64,000 nt of DNA. Source: Tetragonia tetragonoides (lineage: Eukaryota > Streptophyta > Magnoliopsida > Caryophyllales > Aizoaceae). The notes under the pieces are model-generated. The model saw nothing but the letters and a program-made list of their open reading frames with translations, made no database searches and was not told where the DNA came from. A program made the position numbers and the translations under genes. Where the stretch lies: contig CM076140.1 in NCBI GenBank assembly GCA_038025085.1, positions 38,625,501 through 38,689,500 on the forward strand, read 5' to 3'. How positions within the stretch are numbered: the stretch's first letter is position 1; each line of letters begins with the position of its first letter. Below are positions 57,959 through 64,000 of this stretch, one piece after another.

Positions 57959-58951
57959 ATGAGTAAACCATACTTACTAGCTCCCGCTGAAGGTACTCGT
58001 GAAGGACAAAGCACTGTTCGTCCGCCATTCTTCGATGGAACTCATTATGGCTGGTGGAAGAACATAATGAAAATATTCATCCAATCTAAAGACTACCAGG
58101 TATGGCAGACCGTTCAAAAAGGACCTATAGAAATCACTGTGACAGATGCCACCTCAGGTAAGGTTACTTTAAAACCCGAAAAAGATTGGACAAAAACTGA
58201 ATTGGATAAATTGGAGACAATGCGAAATCCATTAAACTCCTTCACTTTGCGATAGATACAAGTGAGTTCAATAGAATCTCAGCTTCTGAGACAGCCAAAG
58301 AACTATGGGACACACTAGTCACCGCTCATGAAGGAACTAACGAAATAAAAAATGCTAGAATAGACCTCCTAGTTCAACAATATGAAGCTTTCAATATGAT
58401 TAAGAATGAATGTATTAAATGCATGTTAACTCGATTTTCGCATATTGTGAATGAACTAAGATCTCTTGGTAGAACTTACAGCAACGAAGATCAGGTTCGG
58501 AAGATCTTGAGAAGTCTATCTGGAGAAAAATGGAGACCTAAGATAACCGCCATCCAAGAGGCCAATGATATGTAAACGCTACCATTAGAGCTACTGATGG
58601 GATCTCTCACTACCCATGAAATGGAGTTAGACTGAGACCAAGTTGACGAAGTTACTAAAAACAAAGGAATCGCTCTAAGGGCCAAAGAGGAGCACAGTGG
58701 ATCTGATTGGGATGAAGAAGATGTTGCTCTCTTTTCTAAGTAACTCATGAAGATCTTCAAAAACATACCAAATAAAAACTTTAACAAAAATAAGTCAAGC
58801 TCTTCTTTTCCTTAAAAGCAATCTAACGCTGATATTAATTGCTATAAATGCAGGAAACCTGGTCATCGTATGAATGAATGTCCTGTGTGGGAACAAGAAA
58901 GACAGAAATCTAAACAAGAAGGAGCCAGAAGGGAACTCTCGCATGCCATGG
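57959..58951 (+). pseudogene. Ty1/copia Gag (Tork-like), broken and cut by copy E
   Basis: Gag forms the particle that packages the element RNA. The reading begins MSKPYLLAPAEGTREGQS, then FFDGTHYGWWKNIMKIFIQS (start of the copia Gag domain). After a shift near 58255 it goes on with a UBN2-type part (CMLTRFSHIVNELRSLGRTY, VRKILRSLSGEKWRPKITAI, LLMGSLTTHEMELD). Near 58840 there is a complete CCHC knuckle, CYKCRKPGHRMNEC. Stops occur at 58573, 58741 and 58814. The frame is still running when the LTR of copy E begins at 58952. The rest of the copia element would lie beyond copy E, outside the window. Confidence 0.85.
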
Positions 58952-60245
58952 TGTAGACGGCAAAAAAGCGTCTTCAGATTTCTCCGCAAAAGCCTGATGA
59001 TGAAAGGAATAATTTATAAACTTGAATGCTATTTTTGCTTTATAGGTAAAATAAGGTCTCAGGTTTTTCCTCGCTCACTCCTTCATTCCAGTCCGATTGA
59101 AAAGCCCCGTTCAACATCTTTCCAACGACACCTCTCACGACATTTTTCGACTTCCAGTCGCCAAGTTGCGAATCGGGGGTAGAACCATCTTTTACCGCCA
59201 AATGGTAAAACGGTCTTTTCATATTTTTCGGAACACTAAATTTTCTCCGGAAAATTAAAATAGACTGAATTTTGTCATTATGACGACATCCAGCTGGCAT
59301 TCCAGGGTCGCTAGCGGTTGTGGTCGGAGCCGCTAGCGGCTGTAGATAGCGGCGCTCACCAGGGCCGCTAGCGGCCCTCATTAAGCCTCTGAGCCCGACT
59401 ATTTTTCAGCCCAAAATCCAAAATTCGGCCCCCTTCACCCGTCCAACCCTACTTCCTGCGCCTATAAATACAACCCTCCTCCCTCAGTTCAAAGCACACA
59501 GTCTACAGTTGACAACCTCTATTCTCGGTTGAGTACTCCCGAGCTTCTCCCTCTTTTGTTCCAAATTTAAGATCTTGTCTTTACTATTTTTGTCAAATAT
59601 AACCTACAGTTCAGATACTAACTCCTGAGGGCTCAAATTAAATTAATTGCCTAATTGTTTATTTTCTAGTAGTCATAATGTAGATATCATGCTAATCACG
59701 TCTTTTATTGCTTACTAAATATTGTATTTCCAAGCATGTCTAGTCATTGTGATGCTCAACTTGCCAATCGAATGCATGTCTAAACAAGGGTTAAAAATAA
59801 ATGTTGTGATGGTTGTGATGAACCAATTAATAGTCTAAGTCCAGGTTGTTAATCCGGTTTGTATGGGAATCATGTCTTTAAATTATTAAGCAAACTTTAC
59901 TTAGTAGAGGCCTTCATAAGCGAGTGAGTTGGGTGCCTAACCCCTTCCAACCTCGTACCTTCCGCCCCGAACCTTTTATTTTTGGGTACTCATATGTTCT
60001 ATATGAGCGGGAGTCTTTCTAAAAACATGATCAGTTCACTTATCGCGCTATTGGGTTGTCCCTTCGGTTTGTCCCTTCGATAAAACGCTGATAGCGGATT
60101 TGTGACCTCTTTCATGGTTTTTATTCAATTCAAGTCTTTTCAAAAGCTTTTCTAACTCGATGGCCCTTGAACTTATCTAAACCCTCAGCTTACAAATTTT
60201 CTATAAGTACGCACTCCGTGGCCATAGAATTCCCAGGTCCTTACA
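58952..60245 (+). repeat. 5' LTR of Tat-like copy E
   Basis: The repeat runs from TGTAGACGGC at 58952 to GGTCCTTACA at 60245 (1,294 bp). It contains palindromes at 59308-59375 (perfect GCCGCTAGCGGC at 59329 and 59364), TATA box TATAAATA at 59463-59470, and the U3 hairpin with one decayed arm. It is inserted in copia gag just after its zinc knuckle. Confidence 0.93.
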
Positions 60246-61523
60246 GTGGCGACTTCACTTGGGATTTATTTAAGAGGGGGAGACTCGAAAGTCAAGTTTG
60301 CTTAATTGTTTAATAATATGTTCCATATTGTATCATTTGCATCATTTACATGTGCTTTGACACAATCTTTTGACCATTATCGACCCTCGAGGAAGTTTGT
60401 GTCGTAACTCGTAGACAACCCGTATATCTAAAAATGAATATACAGTTGTCCTATCGTGCAAACCGACGCTTCCTCACCCATGACTCATCGACTCTTGTTG
60501 ATGAAAAAGAATTACAATTGATGTGTCGACCATCCACTCGACGGAAATTGTAATTTGTCGTGGTGACCTCACAGGAGCCAAAAAGCCTCCAAACCCACAT
60601 CCGTGCATTCGCTTGCTTGTTGTGCATATGTCGTTGTAATGCCCGTCTGATGACATGTTTGCCTGTAACTGCGTCGTTGTAATGCTTGCTTGAATGCATG
60701 AATATCGTGATTATGTGCCAACATTTACTTACGTGCTAGGAGTCTTTCTTTTATTTTTAGTTAGTTCCTAATGCCCAAAAATGGAGCGAAAATTCAATTC
60801 AATGAAAACTCATCATTTCCCAATGATATATTCTGTCATAGTCATGAACAATTTCCTAGGATCTTTTTAGCAAGCAAAAAAAGAGTCAGTCACTCCCATT
60901 TCCCCTCTCCCATTTTTTCTATTTCTTTATTTCTTTTTTTTTTATGTAATTCAGATTCGGTCAAAAAAAAGAAAAGCAAAAAATAAACAAAACAAATTGC
61001 GTAAAAAAAAGAAAAAGTCGCCGAAAAAAATAAATTTGCGGAAAAAATAAAAAAAATGATGACCTAAATTCTTTTATTTTATTTTATCCCATTTTCCATT
61101 TTCTTTGAGTCAAGAAAAATAAAAAAATAGGATAGTCCGTCTTTTTCTATTTTTCCTATTTTCTTTCATTGACTTTTTTTTTCTTCGATATTAGGGGAAA
61201 TATTTGGGCATTTAGGCTTAAGGATCTCTTTTTTTAGGACAATGTGTTTTGTTTATGTGTGGGTCGTCATTTTTCTTAGGTGAGAGTCTCATGGTCTTTT
61301 CTTGTTACTAAGTGCTCCGTGCTTCCTATTCAGGATAGGCGGTCCGAAGAAGAAAGGAAACCTCGAGAAAAGCTGGGCTCGGCCTTCGGCAAGGCTAGTT
61401 CGCCTACAACCGTCTACACCGCTAAGTTCCCGATTACCTCCACCTCAAACAGCCTCACCATCAATAAATTCACCACCACTACATACCTTCTTTTCCACGC
61501 CCATCACTCCTCCAAATTTCACG
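60246..61523 (+). other. Primer-binding site and untranslated leader of copy E
   Basis: The PBS at 60247-60264 reads TGGCGACTTCACTTGGGA, the tRNA-Arg type with changes. The leader of about 1.26 kb is homologous to those of B and C, including A/T homopolymer tracts (60925-61130). No gene is visible. Confidence 0.72.
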
Positions 61524-62531
61524 ATGCCCAAAACTACTGATGAGAGACTGGATGAGCTCATGAGTGAGCTAGAAAGGATACGACTCAAGGTCGAGGACAT
61601 AGAAAGAAAAAGAGAAGATGAAGCAAGAATCCTCTCTGATTTTGACTCTGAGGAAGAAGGACCGAGCGCCATGCTGGCTAAGATCAACTCTGTGCTCAAG
61701 AGTAGCGGCCTGATCTCCAACTACAGTGCCAATGTGGGAAAGTTTGACACTAAAATCAAAGGCAAACTTCCGGCCAAATTCTCTATGCCCGAAGTGCCCA
61801 CTTTCACCGGAGTCGACAGCCTACAGGATCATCTGAAATCCTTTACCACTGCTATGGCTCTAAGAGGGATCAACAAGAAACTTTATGCCCACCTGTTTCC
61901 TCAAACCCTTGATACTCATGCCCGGCGATGGTTCTACACCTTGGATTTGGAAAACTACCCTACCTGGTCCGGTTTTACCACAGTCTTCTTGGCTCGGTAC
62001 AAGGATAATGCTACGCTCCCCATCACTTTGAGGGAGCTTGAAATCACCACTCAAGAGAAGAACGAGGGATTCACTAAATTCCTCCGTTGATGGAAGTCTA
62101 AGATAGCTGAAATGGTGGAAAGACCTTCTGAAGCTGAACAAATTAGGCATTTCATTAAAAACCTGCAACCGGCCTATAAAAACCATCTTCAATATCAAGT
62201 CATTGACTCATACCAACGTCTTTATGACGTTGGCATCCTTATTGAACATGATCTCAACAAAAACAAAGACCAGGTCACCCCTAAGCCCTTCACTTAGGGG
62301 AGAGACAAGAGGACGACTGCTGGAGCCTCTTCTGGCGCTCAGGTTAATGAGGTAGCTGCTGTGAATACCATTGGTGAAAGAAAGCCACCGAGAGAATTCA
62401 CCCCTCTCGGTATGACCTTGTCACATGCTCTCGAAAGAATGATAAAAAATAATCTGCTGCAACCTATTGGTCCTATTCCAGAACCATCTATTAAGGGCCA
62501 TAACTGGTAAGAAGACAAGTACTGTAAGTAC
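61524..62531 (+). pseudogene. Ty3/gypsy Gag of copy E, with capsid domain
   Basis: The start is MPKTTDERLDELMSELERIR (61524), an N-terminal coiled coil, then an acidic stretch (SDFDSEEEGPSAM), then the retrotransposon Gag domain: FSMPEVPTFTGVDSLQDHLK, LFPQTLDTHARRWFYTLDLE, YPTWSGFTTVFLARYKDNAT, and after a CGA-to-TGA stop (62088-62090) the part with EAEQIRHFIKNLQPAYKNHL. Further stops (TAG near 62296, TAA near 62508) follow. FTPLGMTLSHALERM and KYCKYC mark the start of the first zinc knuckle, where the LTR of copy F cuts it. Capsid and nucleocapsid roles follow from the family. The frame before the first stop is 188 codons. Confidence 0.88.
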
Positions 62532-63833
62532 TGTAGACGCCAAAAAAACGCCTTCAAATTTCTCTGCAAAAGCTCGATGATGAAAGGAGTAATTTATAAA
62601 CTTGAATGCTATTTTTGCTTTAATAGGTAAGATAAGGTCTCAGGTTTTTTTTTTCTCGATCACTCCTTTATTCTGGACCCATTCAAAAGCCCTGTTGAAG
62701 AGCTTTCCAACGATACCTCTCATGCCTTTTTCCGCCTCCCGGTCGCCAAGTTGTGAATCGGGGGTAGTACTGTCTTTTACCGCCCAAGGGTAAAACGGTC
62801 TTTTAATATTTTTCGGAATACAAAATTCATCCGGAAAATTAAAATAGACTGGATGTCGTCATTATGACGACATCCAGCTGGCTCACCACAGTCGTCAGCG
62901 GCCCTGGATTAAAATCCAGCGCCGCTAGCGGCTGTGAGCTGGGCCGCTAGCGGCGCTGGCTCAGCTTCCAAGCCCGATCATTTTCTTCATCCCACTCCAA
63001 AAAGCGGCTCTTTTCACCCGTCCAGCCCTACTTCCCACGTCTATAAATACGACCCTCCTCCCTGAGTTCAAATCACACAGTCTACAATTGACAACCTCTA
63101 TTCTCAGGAGTATTAACACTGAGCTTCTCCCTCTTTCTTCCAAATTTATTCTTGAGATCTTGTCTTTACTATTTTTGTCAAACATAGCTTACAGTTCAGG
63201 TACAAACTCCTGAGGGCTCAAACTAAATTAATTGCCTGATTGTTTATTTTCTAGTAGTCATAATATAGATATCATGCTAGTACACGTTTTTATCGCTTCC
63301 TAAATATTGTCTGTATAGTCGTTGTACTGTCCAATTTGTCAAATCGAATGCATGTCGAAACAAGGGATAAACATAAATGTTGTGGTGCTTGTGATGATCC
63401 AATTAATAGTCTAAGTCTAAGTTGTTAGTCCGGTGTGTGTGGGAATCATGTCTTTAAATTATTAAGCAAACTTGAGTTAGTAGAGGCCATCATAATACGG
63501 GCGAGTTGGGTGCCTAACACCTTTCCACCTCGTACCTTCGCCCCCGAACCCTTTATTCTTGGGTACTCATATGTTATATATGAGCAGGACTCTTTCTAAA
63601 AACATGATCAGTTCACTTATCGCGTTATTGGGTTGTCCCTTCGGTTTGTCCCTTCGATAAAACGCCGATAGCAGATTTGTGACCTCTTTCATGGTTTTTA
63701 TTCAATTCAAGTCTTTACAAAATCTTTTCTAACTCGATGGTCCCTGGAACTTATCTAAAGCCCCCAGCTTACAAATTTTCTATAAGGACGTACTCCGTGA
63801 AAGCAGATGGATGGAAAATCTCGGATCCTTACA
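62532..63833 (+). repeat. 5' LTR of Tat-like copy F
   Basis: The repeat runs from TGTAGACGCC at 62532 to GATCCTTACA at 63833 (1,302 bp). It has a perfect 14-bp inverted repeat at 62849-62877 (CTGGATGTCGTCAT and its complement, 1-nt loop), palindromes at 62921-62932 and 62943-62954, and TATA box TATAAATA at 63042-63049. The R/U5 start lies near the ACACAGTCTACAATTGACAA stretch. Confidence 0.95.
62849..63049 (+). promoter_or_regulatory. LTR core promoter of copy F: hairpin, palindromes and TATA box
   Basis: In order: the hairpin with TGACGAC/GTCGTCA arms, two GCCGCTAGCGGC palindromes, and about 90 bp later the TATA box. The same order is found in the LTRs of A, B, C and E. TGACG is the core bound by plant TGA-type bZIP factors; in copy B the loop region is altered and forms TGACGTCA. 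Confidence 0.65.
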
Positions 63834-64000
63834 GTGGCGACTTCACTAGGGATTTATTTAAGAGGATGAGACTCGAAAGTCAAGTTTGCTTAATTGTTTA
63901 ATAACATGTTCCATTTTGCATCATTTGCATCATTTGCATGTGCCTTGGCACAACCTTTTCCCCCTTGAGGAAGTTTGTGTTACAACTCGTAGACGACCCG
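63834..64000 (+). mobile_element. Copy F: primer-binding site and start of leader (continues beyond the window)
   Basis: TGGCGACTTCACTAGGGA at 63835-63852 is the PBS, followed by leader sequence matching that of copy E (GAGACTCGAAAGTCAAGTTT). The element is cut by the end of the window. Confidence 0.85.

Larger units (their letters stand above)
58952..62531 (+). mobile_element. Tat/Ogre-like Ty3/gypsy retrotransposon, copy E (5' part)
   Basis: Copy E comprises LTR, PBS, leader and the first 1.0 kb of gag, then is interrupted at 62532 by the LTR of copy F. It is the only member in the window with a conventional Gag capsid region, and so the best candidate for the autonomous type. Its pol and any antisense genes are outside the window. 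Confidence 0.9.

Overview
This window is a plant nuclear chromosome segment, almost certainly from an angiosperm (probably a eudicot), and it consists of transposable elements nested in one another. I found no ordinary host gene, rRNA or tRNA gene. The evidence for a plant is the element set: Ty3/gypsy, Ty1/copia, CACTA, L1-type LINE, tRNA-derived SINE and Stowaway MITE, together with plant-only protein families (plant mobile domain, DUF7745-like, DUF4216, Transposase_24). I cannot name the species.

The dominant family is a Tat/Ogre-like Ty3/gypsy retrotransposon. Its LTRs are 1.23-1.30 kb (TGTAGACGCC...CCTTACA), its primer-binding site resembles the tRNA-Arg type, and its polypurine tract ends GTGGGGGCTTC. 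There are five insertions. A is on the + strand with its 5' part outside the window (2765-17420). B is complete on the - strand (20091-33108, target duplication AAAAC). C is complete on the - strand (40867-50239, target duplication CATTG). E is on the + strand (58952-62531) and is interrupted by F (5' LTR at 62532-63833, running out of the window).

Between pol and the 3' LTR this family carries two genes in antisense orientation: a seven-coding-exon plant mobile domain (PMD) gene and a single-exon DUF7745-like gene. Intact or decayed copies lie in A (both), B (both) and C (PMD only). Exon lengths agree between copies and every reconstructed coding exon is a multiple of three. A 12-bp palindrome, GCCGCTAGCGGC, is clustered just upstream of the TATA boxes of the LTR, of the PMD gene and of the DUF7745 gene. 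This is the most interesting system in the window: a retrotransposon with two captured antisense genes whose promoters share a motif with its own LTR.

Layout. 1-2764: 3' end and 2.7-kb LTR of an unrelated Ty3/gypsy element inserted into the integrase of A; the LTR holds a small array of covarying hairpins. 2765-17420: A, with a 7.1-kb CACTA element (7660-14772) in the first coding intron of its PMD gene. 17421-19886: pieces of two other long LTRs. 19935-33409: a small hAT-like element split by B. 33410-36860: decayed DNA with a SINE, a LINE tail and an AT microsatellite. 36861-51105: an L1-type LINE split by C. 51106-52990: AT-rich DNA with a Stowaway MITE. 52990-56672: a second, 5'-truncated LINE. 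56673-58951: copia LTR and gag, then E and F.

Copies B and C lack RT and lack the Gag capsid domain, yet both have exact target duplications, so they look like non-autonomous derivatives moved in trans. E has a conventional Gag and could represent the helper lineage. Every coding region is broken to some degree, so the window reads as old, silenced, nested heterochromatin.
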